Part shown: one piece after another, positions 43,462-55,405 of the stretch
Numbering within the stretch: position 1 is the first letter of the stretch
How the letters are laid out: each line of letters opens with the position of its first letter
DNA from: Microbacterium caowuchunii
GTDB taxonomy: Bacteria > Actinomycetota > Actinomycetes > Actinomycetales > Microbacteriaceae
Reading direction: 5' to 3'
Assembly (NCBI RefSeq): GCF_008727755.1
Contig: NZ_CP044231.1
Coordinates: 2,170,001 to 2,234,000 of the forward strand
Length of the DNA: 64,000 bases
Program-made: the position numbers and the translations under genes
Notes under the pieces: model-generated
Told to the model about the DNA's origin: nothing
What the model saw: the letters and a program-made list of their open reading frames with translations, nothing else
Database searches by the model: none

Positions 43462-44691
43462 TCAGGGCAGCGGTTTCTCCTCGACCCCCCACGGCGACCC
43501 GTACCCCTGTGGCGCGGGGGCCGCCATCAACTCCAGGAACGGCCGCGCGTCGAAGGCCTCCGGGCCGAGTACGCCCTGGCCGGTCCAGGTCCCGCGGGCG
43601 AGCAGCTCGAGCGCGATGACGGGATTGATCGCGGTCTGCCAGACCACCGCCTGCGAGTTGTACTCGCGCATCGTCACCTCGTTGTCGGCCACGTGGTAGA
43701 GATACGTCGACCGCGGGCGGCCGTCCTTGCCCGTCCCGGTCACCCACACCCCCGCACAGGTCTTGCCGGTCATGCGGTCGCCGAGCGTCGCCGGGTCGGG
43801 AAGCGCCGCCGCGACGACGTCCCGCGGCGAGACCTCCACCCCCTTGACCCGGAGGGGTTCGGTGCGGTCGAGACCCGTCTTGTGCAGCACCTGCAGCACC
43901 TGGATGAACTCGTCGCCGAGACCGTACTTGAAGGTGACCCGAGCGGCATCCGTCCAGCGGGGCATCAGCAACACCTCCTCGTGTTCCACGTTCACGCACT
44001 CGACCGGACCGATGCCCTCCGGGAAGTCGAAGACCTCGGGTTCGGAGAACGGCGCCGTCGTGTACCACCCGCGGTCGCGCTCGAAGATCACCGGGGGGTT
44101 CAGGCACTCCTCGATGGTCGTCCAGATGGAGAAGGACGGAGCGAAGTCATAACCGTCCACCACCAGGTTCGCCCCGTCGCGGACAGCCAGCTCGTCGATC
44201 CGGGAGAACAGCTCGTCCTCGGCGTAGCGGGCGAACACGTCGGACAGGCCCGGCTCCACACCGATGCCGACGAGCGCGAGGAGACCCGCCCGCTCCCACT
44301 CCGCGGCCTTCTCGAACTGCTTGTCGCCCAGCTTCACCCCGGTGCGGGCATGCGGCTCCTCCGGATGCGGCGTGGACAGACTCATCGCCATGTCGAGGTA
44401 GGTGGCCCCCGCGGCGAACGCGCCGTCGAAGATCGGCATCACGAACCTCGGATCCACGGCGTTGAGGACGTGCGTGGCGCGGTGGACGCGGATCAGCTCC
44501 GCGACGGATCCCGGATCGGACGCGTCGACCTGGGCGGACGAGAGACGGTCGTCCCGGAGCTCGTCGATGAGCGCCTGCGGCCGGGCCGGATCGTGATCCG
44601 CCACGATCAGGGCCTCGAAGAAATCCCGGCGGACGGCGATGCGCGCGGCGGCGGAGCCGACGCCGCCGGCGCCGATGATGAGGATACGCAC
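43462..44691 (-). CDS. Saccharopine-dehydrogenase-like NAD(P)-dependent protein
   Basis: The 409-residue protein opens with a Rossmann motif RILIIGAGGVGSAAARIA and has the C-terminal alpha/beta domain seen in saccharopine and carboxynorspermidine dehydrogenases. Family stretches include AGATYLDMAMS, GIGVEPGLSDVFARYA and SFSIWTTIEECL. The precise substrate is unknown. GTG 44691 was chosen because AGGAG lies seven bases upstream; a TTG nine codons earlier lacks one. A TACGGT hexamer at 44724-44729 could be its -10. Confidence 0.82.
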   Translation of the reverse strand: MRILIIGAGGVGSAAARIAVRRDFFEALIVADHDPARPQALIDELRDDRLSSAQVDASDPGSVAELIRVHRATHVLNAVDPRFVMPIFDGAFAAGATYLDMAMSLSTPHPEEPHARTGVKLGDKQFEKAAEWERAGLLALVGIGVEPGLSDVFARYAEDELFSRIDELAVRDGANLVVDGYDFAPSFSIWTTIEECLNPPVIFERDRGWYTTAPFSEPEVFDFPEGIGPVECVNVEHEEVLLMPRWTDAARVTFKYGLGDEFIQVLQVLHKTGLDRTEPLRVKGVEVSPRDVVAAALPDPATLGDRMTGKTCAGVWVTGTGKDGRPRSTYLYHVADNEVTMREYNSQAVVWQTAINPVIALELLARGTWTGQGVLGPEAFDARPFLELMAAPAPQGYGSPWGVEEKPLP

Positions 44692-44723
44692 GGATGGACT
44701 CCTGTTCGGGTGGGTCAAACCAG

Positions 44724-44729
44724 ACCGTA
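44724..44729 (-). promoter_or_regulatory. Possible -10 element of the dehydrogenase-like gene
   Basis: TACGGT on the minus strand would give a leader of about 27 bases before the Shine-Dalgarno-led GTG 44691. Confidence 0.4.
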
Positions 44730-44749
44730 GGGCCCGCGCTCACGCACGG

Positions 44750-47659
44750 TCAAGCAGCGCGTGCGCGCAGCCTCGGCTCCTGCCCGGGGAGCACGACGCG
44801 CACGGGTGGCTCGCCGTCGCGCAGCAGCCACGCCCGCCCGAGGCCGGGCGCGCAATAGGGCGGCGGAGTCCGGTCGCCGGTGAGGACCCGGTACTCCAGC
44901 AGACACGAGGCGTCGAGGAGCAGCTCGCCCCGGGCGCGTACGGCCTGCAGCAGCCGCCAGGACCTCTGCCACTGCTCCGGCTCCCCCACGACGGCGAACG
45001 GAGCATCCGGCGTTTCGGAGCGGCGCAGCAGGGCATCCGGATCGTCGGCGATGTCGCAGACGATCATGCCGGCGCCCTCCAGCGCTCCGCGGAGACGGCG
45101 GGTGCCGCTGCCCGCGCGCACGATGAGACCGACGACGTCCGCTGCCGCCCGCCATGTCGGCGCACCGGGTGGCGGGAGGAGGGACGGGACGGCGGTGTAC
45201 CCGATCTGGACCGTGCGCCCGTCCAGCTGCGCACGTCCCGCGGGCGCCTCGGCGTCGAACCGCGCCGGATCCGCGCCTGTGGAGACGTGGTCGAGACGGG
45301 AGGACATCCGCAGCACCGCTCGGCGCGGCAGCAGTTCGGCGATGCGGGCGGACGGCCCGCCGACGCGTCCCGTGGACGCGACCACACGCAGCCCCCTGCC
45401 CCGTCCCGTACGGCAGAGATGCTCGAGCATCGCCGCCGCGGCGGCTGCGTAGTCGGGCGGAAAGCCCGCCAGGGCGACATCGAGATCGTCCAGGACGACG
45501 ACGGTGCCCTCCGGCGCACTGCGGGCCGTCAGCTCGCACAGGCGGTCCCACAGCACCTCCGGGTCGCTCGGGAGGCAGCGTACGGATGCGGGATCGAGTT
45601 GGGCGGCGATCGTGGCGAGCAGGGTCGATTTCCCCGAACCCGGACCACCGACGACGAGGAGCCCGGGATCGCGGTCCCGGAGACGGACGGCGACCCGGCG
45701 CTGCTGCTCCGGGTCGTCCGCGAGTCCGATCAGCGGTTCCGTCGTCCGCGCGCCCTCGGTGAGGTCCTCGAGTGGGAGGTGCGCGGGGAGCGCCGGCTGC
45801 CAGGGGGCGCGCGGCACCGGCTCCCCCGCACGGGCGGTGCGGATGCGATCGATGTCCGCGACGCGGGTGCGCGCGATACGTGCGAGGGCGGGGGCGTCGT
45901 CCGCGGCCCGGCGGATCAGCGCCAATCCGCGTCCCGCCGCATCGCCCGGGAGTGCGGCCGCGGCATCCGTCCCGAGCGCGTATCTGCTGTCGGCCGGGTC
46001 CGTCACCCGCAGACCGATGCGCAGTGGGCAGTTGGCCATCAGCGCCTCGCGGATGACGCCCGTGGCGCGCTGAGTGCCGAGGATCAGGTGCATCCCCAGC
46101 GCGCGCCCCCGCGCGGCCACATCCCCGAACACCGCAGCGAGGTCTCGGTGCCCTTCCAGGAGCGCCGCCAGCTCGTCCACGACGATCACGAGGCGCGGCA
46201 TGTCCACTCGGGGATCATCGATGTCCCGGGCCCCGGCCGCGGAGATGACCGATTCACGATGGCGGATCTCCGCACGCAGGCTCCGCAGGGCGCGTTCCGC
46301 TCCGGCTCCGTCGAGATCGGTGAGCACGCCCGTCACGTGCGGCAGGCCGGCGAGGGCATCGAACGCGGTACCGCCCTTGAAGTCGGCGAGCAGGAAGACC
46401 ACGTCACGCGTGGACCGCGCCGCGCACAGCCGGGCGATCCAGGTGATGAGCAGTTCGCTCTTGCCCGCCCCCGTCATGCCGGTCACGACGGCGTGCGGCC
46501 CGTCCTCGACCAGGTCGATCCCCACTGCGGCCGTACCGTCGTGCCCGATCCTCACACGCAGCCCACCGGCGGCGTGGTCCTCGCCCAGCGCACCGAGGTC
46601 CACCTCGGCCGGCAGGGTCTCCGGGGCACGGACGGCGGCTGCGCGGGCCGCGAGCGCATCGGCGATGCGCACCGCCTGCGCGTGGCCGAGCGCCTCCACC
46701 CGCACGTCCGCGCCGGCACCGGCGTACTCCAGGCGTGCGCTGTCCACGCCGGTGAGGGTCAGGACCGCCGCGCAGTGCGGCGGCGGGACCGCGTCCGGCG
46801 GGATGGCCAGGACGGCCGCGTCGCCCGGTGCCCTGCCCGCGGCAGCGCGCGGGTCCAGATGGCAGATCGCCGGCGCCGCAACGTCATGGGGCACCCGGTC
46901 CGCCCACTCGCCGCCTCCCGGGGCGCCGCGCACCTGCAGCCGCCCCGGCGGCAGGCTCGCGCACAGTTGCAGGACCAGGGCGCGGGCCACGGCCGTCGCG
47001 GGCACCACCGGGCCCACCACGGCGACCCCCGCCGCCATCGGCACCACCACAGGGGCGTCGGCGAGATGCCCGGCCAGGGCCTGCAGCGCACGTCCCAGGT
47101 CGTCGTCGTCCGCGTCCACCCGGGTCGAGCTCGGGACCACCCCGTGACCCACGACGAGCGTGCCCTCGCGCCCCGGCACGGGACGCCAGATCTCCTGCGG
47201 TCTCGCGAGGTATCCGAGCAGCCCCGGGTGCCGGGAGCACAGCACGCCCCGTTCGCGCTCGTGGCGGCGCGCGATCTCCGCCTCGATCCGCCCGCGTGCC
47301 CGTTCCCGCTCGGCCGTCACGGTCCGCTGCTCCCGGCGCGCGACCCGGCGCCCGTCGAGCAGGGTCCCGGCGACGATCAGCGGCCCGAGCGCGGCGAACC
47401 ACAGTGCCATGGGCGCGCCGGTCATCGCCCACATCCCCAGCGCAGCGGCGACGGGGGCCAGCGCCGCGATCCACGGCACGGCGGTGCGCCTGACCGGCGC
47501 AGGCGCCGGAGGCACCACGAGCCGTTCTTCCGGGGGCTCCGTGGCGGGGCGGAACGGGGCGGCGGTCGAGAGGGGTGGCGACGCGGGAACGGGGGTGAAC
47601 ACCCCATCAGTGAACCGAGTCGCGCGTTGCCGCTCACGCCGGCCGGAGCAGCGCGGCAC
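44750..47659 (-). CDS. FtsK/SpoIIIE-type ATPase, EccC-like
   Basis: The 969-residue protein has two transmembrane helices (about residues 62-100), then a soluble region and two ATPase domains. The first has Walker A GMTGAGKSELL, Walker B VIVVDELAALL and ILGTQRATGVI; the second has GGPGSGKSTLL with VVVLDDLDVAL. EccC-type ATPases drive type VII secretion and usually have three such domains. No WXG100, EccB, EccD or mycosin genes are next to it. The start is uncertain: GTG 47659 or an in-frame GTG about 19 codons later. PP2C phosphatase gene lies 33 bases upstream. Confidence 0.78.
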   Translation of the reverse strand: MPRCSGRRERQRATRFTDGVFTPVPASPPLSTAAPFRPATEPPEERLVVPPAPAPVRRTAVPWIAALAPVAAALGMWAMTGAPMALWFAALGPLIVAGTLLDGRRVARREQRTVTAERERARGRIEAEIARRHERERGVLCSRHPGLLGYLARPQEIWRPVPGREGTLVVGHGVVPSSTRVDADDDDLGRALQALAGHLADAPVVVPMAAGVAVVGPVVPATAVARALVLQLCASLPPGRLQVRGAPGGGEWADRVPHDVAAPAICHLDPRAAAGRAPGDAAVLAIPPDAVPPPHCAAVLTLTGVDSARLEYAGAGADVRVEALGHAQAVRIADALAARAAAVRAPETLPAEVDLGALGEDHAAGGLRVRIGHDGTAAVGIDLVEDGPHAVVTGMTGAGKSELLITWIARLCAARSTRDVVFLLADFKGGTAFDALAGLPHVTGVLTDLDGAGAERALRSLRAEIRHRESVISAAGARDIDDPRVDMPRLVIVVDELAALLEGHRDLAAVFGDVAARGRALGMHLILGTQRATGVIREALMANCPLRIGLRVTDPADSRYALGTDAAAALPGDAAGRGLALIRRAADDAPALARIARTRVADIDRIRTARAGEPVPRAPWQPALPAHLPLEDLTEGARTTEPLIGLADDPEQQRRVAVRLRDRDPGLLVVGGPGSGKSTLLATIAAQLDPASVRCLPSDPEVLWDRLCELTARSAPEGTVVVLDDLDVALAGFPPDYAAAAAAMLEHLCRTGRGRGLRVVASTGRVGGPSARIAELLPRRAVLRMSSRLDHVSTGADPARFDAEAPAGRAQLDGRTVQIGYTAVPSLLPPPGAPTWRAAADVVGLIVRAGSGTRRLRGALEGAGMIVCDIADDPDALLRRSETPDAPFAVVGEPEQWQRSWRLLQAVRARGELLLDASCLLEYRVLTGDRTPPPYCAPGLGRAWLLRDGEPPVRVVLPGQEPRLRARAA

Positions 47660-47692
47660 GATCCGGGCGGCGGCGATCCTGGGGAGGAGAGG

Positions 47693-48463
47693 TCAGTCGG
47701 TGCGCACGACGTTGAGCACGATGACGGTGACGTTGTCGCGTCCGCCGTTCTCCAGCGCCGCATCCATCATCGCGTCGGCCGCCTCGGCGGGATCAGCGTG
47801 CTGGCGCAGGAAGTGCTGGATGCCGTAATCGGTGAGCTCCTTCGTCAGCCCGTCCGAGCAGATGACGAATCGGTCGCCGTCGACGACGTCGAGCCGCACG
47901 TAATCGGGACGGACGCTGTCGCTGGGTCCGACCGCACGCGTGATCACGTTGCCGTAGGGGTGGTGTTCGGCCTCTTCGGGACTCAGCCGGCCGGCCGCGA
48001 TGAGCTCCTGCACGACGGAGTGGTCCGTGGTGATCTGCACGAGGGTGTCGTCGCGCAGGAGGTACACGCGGGAATCACCGATGTTCAGGCTGACCCAATG
48101 CGGCTCGGTGCCGCTGGTGTCGAGGTAGACCCCGGTGACGGTGGTGCCGGTGCCGTCGTCGGTCGCCTCGGGATGGGAGGCGATGTCCTTGACGGCGCGG
48201 GCGAGCGCCTTCTCGATCGTCTTCGGCGAGACCGTACCCGCGTCGACCACGCCGCTCAGGCGCGCGACGGTGTTGGAGCTCGCGATCTCGCCCCCGATGT
48301 GCCCGCCCATCCCGTCGGCCACGACGAACAGCGGGTAATCGGCGAAGAGCGCGTCCTGGTTCACCTCGCGGCGTCTGCCCACGTCGGTGATCGCTGCCCA
48401 CGACAGTTCAAGGGAGCCCGTTGCCAGCGGAACGCTGTACACCCGGGTCGCTGCGTGGGGCAC
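47693..48463 (-). CDS. PP2C-family serine/threonine protein phosphatase
   Basis: The 256-residue protein has the PPM metal-binding motifs in order: RRREVNQDALF, VADGMGGHIGGE, GTTVTGVYL, NIGDSRVYLLRD, SDGLTKELTD and GGRDNVTVIVLN. It removes phosphate from Ser/Thr residues, usually opposing a PknB-type kinase. No kinase or FHA gene is in view. GTG 48463 has AAGGA seven bases upstream; TAGGAT (48526-48531) may be its -10. Position suggests a link with the EccC-like ATPase downstream. Confidence 0.9.
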   Translation of the reverse strand: MPHAATRVYSVPLATGSLELSWAAITDVGRRREVNQDALFADYPLFVVADGMGGHIGGEIASSNTVARLSGVVDAGTVSPKTIEKALARAVKDIASHPEATDDGTGTTVTGVYLDTSGTEPHWVSLNIGDSRVYLLRDDTLVQITTDHSVVQELIAAGRLSPEEAEHHPYGNVITRAVGPSDSVRPDYVRLDVVDGDRFVICSDGLTKELTDYGIQHFLRQHADPAEAADAMMDAALENGGRDNVTVIVLNVVRTD

Positions 48464-48525
48464 GCGGTGTCCTTCCGGTTACCAGCGGGGGGATACCGGG
48501 GCTTCGGGGGCTCCGGCGTCCTCAC

Positions 48526-48531
48526 ATCCTA
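48526..48531 (-). promoter_or_regulatory. Possible -10 element of the PP2C gene
   Basis: TAGGAT on the minus strand, giving a leader of about 55 bases before GTG 48463. Confidence 0.4.
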
Positions 48532-48582
48532 ATGGGATAGCCCCGCCGCGCGGCGCGCCTGGCCGCAATACGCGCAGAACGG

Positions 48583-48610
48583 AAGAACCCCCTCGGATGA
48601 GGGGGTTCTT
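48583..48610. terminator. Hairpin terminator after the DUF5684 gene
   Basis: A perfect 12-bp stem with a GGAT-type four-base loop (48583-48594 with 48599-48610) follows the DUF5684 stop codon on the minus strand and isolates it from the PP2C gene. Confidence 0.8.
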
Positions 48611-48616
48611 CTCGGA

Positions 48617-49312
48617 TCACACGCGCGGGGCGTTCGGGTCCTCCGGCACGGGCGGGGCCGGCGGCACATCGGAGGCCGGAGGGGCGGTGTACCCGGCGGG
48701 CGGCGGGTAGGCACCGGGGGCCGGCGGCGGGTAAGCACCGGCTGCCGGCGGCGGGTAGGCACCGGGGGCCGGAGCGGCGTAGCCCGCCGGCGGGTAGGCG
48801 CCGCCCTGCTGAGCCGGCACGCCCTCCCAGACCGTCTTGTCCGCCAGGAAGGAGTTCGCCCAGGGAGCGGGCGGGATGTTGGTGTTCCACCTGTCCTTCG
48901 AGAAGGCCAGGACGCCCAGCCAGATGTAGTAGCCGATGCCGATCAGCCAGAGCAGCATCCAGTACCACTCCTTGTTCAGCTTGGTGCCCACGCGCAGGCC
49001 CACCATCACCGAGGCGGCGAGCGGGAGCAGCGCGAACACGAAGCCGAGCACGGGGATCTGAGCGAGGATGCCGGAGGCGAGGATCACACCCAGCATGACC
49101 CAGGGCGAGAAGTCGCCGAGCTTGGCGAACACGAGGGTGTTGTACACGGGAACCCAGGCACGCCAGCGGCCCTGCACCCCGGCCTTGTCGAAGATCTTCA
49201 TCAGGAAGTACGAGCTCAGCACGTAGCCGAGCGCAGCGAAGATCAGGATGATCGGAAGGAAGAGCAGGAAGAAGAGCGCCAGGCCGAAGGCGCCGCTCGA
49301 ATCGTCGTACAT
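48617..49312 (-). CDS. DUF5684-type membrane protein with Pro-rich repeat tail
   Basis: The 231-residue protein has about four or five membrane helices in residues 1-150 (FGLALFFLLFLPIILIF, WVMLGVILASGILA, FVFALLPLAASVMV, WYWMLLWLIGIGYYIW) and the FDKAGVQGRWRAWVPVYNTL loop typical of DUF5684. A tail follows with repeats of the unit GAYPPPA. ATG 49312 was chosen for GAGGGG eight bases upstream. The function is unknown; neighbours give no clue. Confidence 0.8.
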   Translation of the reverse strand: MYDDSSGAFGLALFFLLFLPIILIFAALGYVLSSYFLMKIFDKAGVQGRWRAWVPVYNTLVFAKLGDFSPWVMLGVILASGILAQIPVLGFVFALLPLAASVMVGLRVGTKLNKEWYWMLLWLIGIGYYIWLGVLAFSKDRWNTNIPPAPWANSFLADKTVWEGVPAQQGGAYPPAGYAAPAPGAYPPPAAGAYPPPAPGAYPPPAGYTAPPASDVPPAPPVPEDPNAPRV

Positions 49313-49353
49313 CACGGGTCCCCTCATCGTGGCCGGTAGGACGGCCGCACACA

Positions 49354-49381
49354 CGGGCACTGTGCCCGCAGCCTCATGCTA
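49354..49381 (-). promoter_or_regulatory. Promoter with operator-like palindrome before the DUF5684 gene
   Basis: TAGCAT (49376-49381, minus strand) may be the -10. A palindrome CGGGCAC-T-GTGCCCG (49354-49368) begins right at the expected start site, a place where a repressor could bind. Confidence 0.35.
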
Positions 49382-49412
49382 GCGACTCGGCGGGCCGGTT
49401 CTCAGCAATCGT

Positions 49413-50174
49413 TCAGGTGTGGCGCGGCGCGGCGAACAGTCGCCACTCGCCCGCCACCTCCTCGACCCGGTGTCCGCGCTCGCGCAGCCACCCCGCGAGT
49501 CCGGCGAGCGTGCGCACTCCGGGTCTGCCCTCGGCGAGTTCCCGGACGAGAGCGCCCTTGGCGTGCTTGTTGAAGTGGTTCAGCGCCCGGACCACGCCGT
49601 CCGTCCCATCTGTGACGACCCGGACGTACGCCGATGGGACGGAGCCCGGAACCGGGCCGAGCCCGACATAGGCCTCCGAGCGGAGATCCAGCACGAACGG
49701 CGGCTCCGTCCCGGCCAGGGCTGTCGTCACCGACTGCGCCCAGAGCGCCCGCAACGAGGGCAGCCCAGGAAGGGATGCCGCAGCCCCCAGCCGGTAGGCC
49801 GGGATCGGATCGAGCGCCCCCACCGGACCGAACGGAGCAGAGTGGATCATGACGTGCGCTCCGAGCCATCGCCGCGCCGCCGGGTCCAGGGTGGCCGCGT
49901 CCAGCGCGTCGAACAGGACGCCGGTGTAGCGGTCCACGGCCGGCAGGGTGGGCGCCTGCGGCAGACCGGCGTTCACCTCGACCTCGCCCCGCTGCTTCGG
50001 ACCCAGCTTGAGCACGCGGGCCGCCGCATCCGGATCGGCGGACAGCGCCACGAGCGCGTCCCGGACCCGGATGCGGATGCCGTCGAGCTCGGGCAGCGCG
50101 AGGGTGCCGGGGGCGAGCGGACCGCCCACTCCCCCGGGGCGCTTGGTCTCCGAGGGCGGAAGCAGGACGAGCAT
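49413..50174 (-). CDS. yaaA: YaaA-family peroxide stress protein
   Basis: The 253-residue protein shows the DUF328/YaaA landmarks MLVLLPPSETK at the start and ALNHFNKHAKG near the C-terminus. YaaA limits free iron during peroxide stress in E. coli and binds DNA in vitro. ATG 50174 has GAGGAG eight bases upstream. It lies just beyond the ATP synthase operon terminator, so it is probably separately transcribed. Confidence 0.88.
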   Translation of the reverse strand: MLVLLPPSETKRPGGVGGPLAPGTLALPELDGIRIRVRDALVALSADPDAAARVLKLGPKQRGEVEVNAGLPQAPTLPAVDRYTGVLFDALDAATLDPAARRWLGAHVMIHSAPFGPVGALDPIPAYRLGAAASLPGLPSLRALWAQSVTTALAGTEPPFVLDLRSEAYVGLGPVPGSVPSAYVRVVTDGTDGVVRALNHFNKHAKGALVRELAEGRPGVRTLAGLAGWLRERGHRVEEVAGEWRLFAAPRHT

Positions 50175-50200
50175 GCGGTGACTCCTCGACGGGCGACAGG

Positions 50201-50240
50201 AAAAGGCGCGCGCCGCCCGTCGAAACGGACGGCGCGCGCC
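50201..50240 (-). terminator. Terminator of the ATP synthase operon
   Basis: On the minus strand an 11-bp GC stem extended by four pairs after one mismatch (50205-50240) is followed by TTTT (50201-50204), a classical intrinsic terminator 13 bases after the atpC stop. Confidence 0.85.
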
Positions 50241-50252
50241 GGAGGGTGTGGA

Positions 50253-50513
50253 TCAGGAGACGAGCGACGCGTTCCCCGCGACGATCGTGACCTCATCGTG
50301 CTCGACGGAGAGGAATCCGTCCTGAGCATTCGCGATGACCTTGTTGCCGGAGCTCTCCGTGATGCGCACCTGACCCTCGGCGAGGATCGCGAGCACCGGC
50401 TCGTGCCCGGTCATGAAGCCGATCTCGCCCTCGACGGTCTTCGCGACCACGAGCGAGGCTTCACCCGACCAGACCTCCGCATCCGCGGAGACGAGGCTGA
50501 CCTTGAGCGGCAT
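50253..50513 (-). CDS. atpC: ATP synthase epsilon subunit
   Basis: The 86-residue protein matches only the N-terminal beta-sandwich of epsilon (PLKVSLVSADAEVWSGEA, GEIGFMTGHEPVLAIL). The C-terminal two-helix domain that inhibits ATP hydrolysis in E. coli is missing. ATG 50513 is two bases after the atpD stop. The central stalk role should persist. Confidence 0.9.
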   Translation of the reverse strand: MPLKVSLVSADAEVWSGEASLVVAKTVEGEIGFMTGHEPVLAILAEGQVRITESSGNKVIANAQDGFLSVEHDEVTIVAGNASLVS

Positions 50514-50515
50514 GA

Positions 50516-52890
<2,375 letters not shown>

Positions 52891-52908
52891 GATGTCGTGT
52901 TCTCAGGC

Positions 52909-54549
52909 TCAGCCGCGACGGCCCTTGACGATCTTCTCCTGGTTGACGTCTTCGGCATCCGCGGCGGCGAACTGCTCGCTGCCGGGAGCATCGATGGCCA
53001 CGCCATCGCCCGAACGGAATTCCAGGATGAAGGCGTCGGTGGCCTTCTCGAGCTCGGCGACGGTGTCGTCGTCCAGCACGTTGGTCGCGCGCAGCGTGTC
53101 GAGGACCTGCGTGTTACGACGCAGGTGGTCGAGCAGCTCGCGCTCGAAGCGCAGCACGTCCTCGACGGCGATCGAGTCCAGCTTGCCGTTGGTGCCGGCC
53201 CAGATCGAGACGACCTGCTCCTCCACCGGGTACGGCGAGTACTGGGGCTGCTTGAGCAGCTCGGTCAGGCGCGCGCCGCGGTCCAGCTGACGGCGGGACG
53301 CCGCGTCGAGGTCGGACGCGAACATCGCGAAGGCCTCGAGCGAGCGGTACTGCGCGAGCTCGAGCTTGAGCGTTCCGGAGACCTTCTTGATCGACTTGAC
53401 CTGAGCGTCACCACCGACTCGCGAGACCGAGATACCCACGTCGACCGCCGGACGCTGGTTGGCGTTGAACAGGTCGGACTGCAGGAAGATCTGGCCGTCG
53501 GTGATCGAGATCACGTTGGTCGGGATGTACGCCGAGACGTCGTTCGCCTTGGTCTCGATGATCGGGAGGCCCGTCATCGATCCTGCGCCGAGTTCGTCGG
53601 ACAGCTTCGCGCAACGCTCCAGCAGACGGGAGTGCAGGTAGAAGACGTCACCCGGGTACGCCTCACGCCCCGGCGGACGACGCAGCAGCAGCGACACGGC
53701 GCGGTAGGCCTCGGCCTGCTTGGACAGGTCGTCGAAGATGATCAGGACGTGCTTGCCGCCGTACATCCAGTGCTGACCGATCGCGGAACCCGTGTAGGGC
53801 GCGAGGTACTTGAAGCCGGCGGGGTCGGACGCGGGGGCCGCGACGATCGTCGTGTACTCCATGGCACCGGCCTCTTCGAGCGCACCCTTGACGGAGGCGA
53901 TCGTCGAGCCCTTCTGGCCGATGGCGACGTAGATGCAGCGGACCTGCTTGTTGACGTCGCCGGACTCCCAGTTCGCCCGCTGGTTGATGATCGTATCGAT
54001 CGCGATCGCGGTCTTACCGGTCTGACGGTCGCCGATGATCAGCTGACGCTGACCGCGGCCGACGGGGATCATGGCGTCGATGGCCTTGATCCCGGTCTGC
54101 AGGGGCTCGTGCACGCTCTTGCGCTGCATGACGCCGGGCGCCTGCAGCTCGAGGGCACGACGACCCTCCGACTCGACCGGTCCGAGACCGTCGATCGGGT
54201 TGCCGAGCGGGTCGACCACACGGCCGAGGAATCCGTCGCCGACCGGGGAGGAGAGGACCTCGCCGGTGCGGGTGACCGACTGACCGGCCTCGACTCCGGC
54301 GAAGTCGCCGAGCACGACGACACCGATCGCGTTCTCGTCGAGGTTCTGCGCGAGACCCTGGGTCCCGTCCGCGAACACCACGATCTCGTTCGCCATCACG
54401 CCGGGCAGTCCCTCGACGTGAGCGATGCCGTCCGCGGCGTCGATGACGGTGCCGACCTCGGCAGCCACGGCGCCGGTGGGCTCGTATGCCGCGACGAAGT
54501 CCTTCAGGGCGTCACGGATGACGTCGGGGCTGATGGAGATGTCTGCCAT
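52909..54549 (-). CDS. atpA: ATP synthase alpha subunit
   Basis: The 546-residue non-catalytic subunit has the P-loop [23 protein letters not shown], the Arg-finger region [18 protein letters not shown] and [17 protein letters not shown] 54549 gives the standard start [11 protein letters not shown] and has a purine run upstream; a longer frame starts at 54567. The N-terminus reaches the delta subunit. Confidence 0.97.
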   Translation of the reverse strand: MADISISPDVIRDALKDFVAAYEPTGAVAAEVGTVIDAADGIAHVEGLPGVMANEIVVFADGTQGLAQNLDENAIGVVVLGDFAGVEAGQSVTRTGEVLSSPVGDGFLGRVVDPLGNPIDGLGPVESEGRRALELQAPGVMQRKSVHEPLQTGIKAIDAMIPVGRGQRQLIIGDRQTGKTAIAIDTIINQRANWESGDVNKQVRCIYVAIGQKGSTIASVKGALEEAGAMEYTTIVAAPASDPAGFKYLAPYTGSAIGQHWMYGGKHVLIIFDDLSKQAEAYRAVSLLLRRPPGREAYPGDVFYLHSRLLERCAKLSDELGAGSMTGLPIIETKANDVSAYIPTNVISITDGQIFLQSDLFNANQRPAVDVGISVSRVGGDAQVKSIKKVSGTLKLELAQYRSLEAFAMFASDLDAASRRQLDRGARLTELLKQPQYSPYPVEEQVVSIWAGTNGKLDSIAVEDVLRFERELLDHLRRNTQVLDTLRATNVLDDDTVAELEKATDAFILEFRSGDGVAIDAPGSEQFAAADAEDVNQEKIVKGRRG

Positions 54550-54613
54550 TGTCTTCCTTCGGTTCATGGGGCCTCGGCCCCGAAGTCTCCGCCCGGAGGC
54601 GGGAAATCTGTGC

Positions 54614-55405
54614 TCAGCCTGCGAGTCGCTGGCGGAGGTCGGCGAGCCTCGCGGAGACGCTCGCGTCGATGACGTCGTCGGCGACCTGCACGCGCAGCCC
54701 GCCCACGATCGACGGGTCGATGACGGTGTTCAGGGAGATCTCCGTACCGTACCGCTGCGACAGGCTCGACATCAGTCGTTCCCGCTGCGCCGGCGTGAGC
54801 TCGGAGGCGGTGACCACCGTCGCGATGACCCGCGAGCGCTGGTCGGCGACGATCGCCATCGCCCGGGTGAGCAGCTGACGCACCCGGCGCCCGCGCGTCT
54901 GACGCACGAGCGAGGAGATCACGAGCACCGTGGCGGCGCTCTCGCGTCCCTCGATGAGCTTCGTGACGAGCTCGCTCTTGGCGACCGAGTCGCCGACGCG
55001 GCTGCCGAGGGCGAGTTCGAGTTCGGGGTTCTCGGTGACCGTCCGGGAGAAGCGGAACAGCTCCCCCTCCAGGTCGACATCGGAAGCCGCGACCGACGCA
55101 GCCCGCACGGCGAGCTCCTCGATGCCGTCCACGAGGTCGGCAGCCGACGACCAGCGCTGCTGCGTGACCGTGGTCAGCAGAGCGATGGTCACCGGTGCGA
55201 AGACCGGGCCGAAGACGTCCGCGACGACCTTGGCCCGCGCCTCGGCCGGGGCCGGGAAGTCGGCCAGCGCCGCCGAGAGGTGCGAGGAGGCGCCGACCGC
55301 GCGAGCGGCTTGGAAAAGCTCGCTCGCGACGGTCAGGTCGATGCCGCTCGCCGCAGCCAGTGCGGCGTTCGTCACGGAGAGGGCCTGCGTGGTCGCGCTT
55401 CCCAT
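54614..55405 (-). CDS. atpH: ATP synthase delta subunit
   Basis: The 263-residue peripheral stalk subunit is longer than the roughly 177 residues of E. coli, the normal length in many actinobacteria. The C-terminal part holds the conserved [15 protein letters not shown] and [20 protein letters not shown]. Its ATG overlaps the atpF TAA by one base (TAATG). Confidence 0.94.
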   Translation of the reverse strand: MGSATTQALSVTNAALAAASGIDLTVASELFQAARAVGASSHLSAALADFPAPAEARAKVVADVFGPVFAPVTIALLTTVTQQRWSSAADLVDGIEELAVRAASVAASDVDLEGELFRFSRTVTENPELELALGSRVGDSVAKSELVTKLIEGRESAATVLVISSLVRQTRGRRVRQLLTRAMAIVADQRSRVIATVVTASELTPAQRERLMSSLSQRYGTEISLNTVIDPSIVGGLRVQVADDVIDASVSARLADLRQRLAG

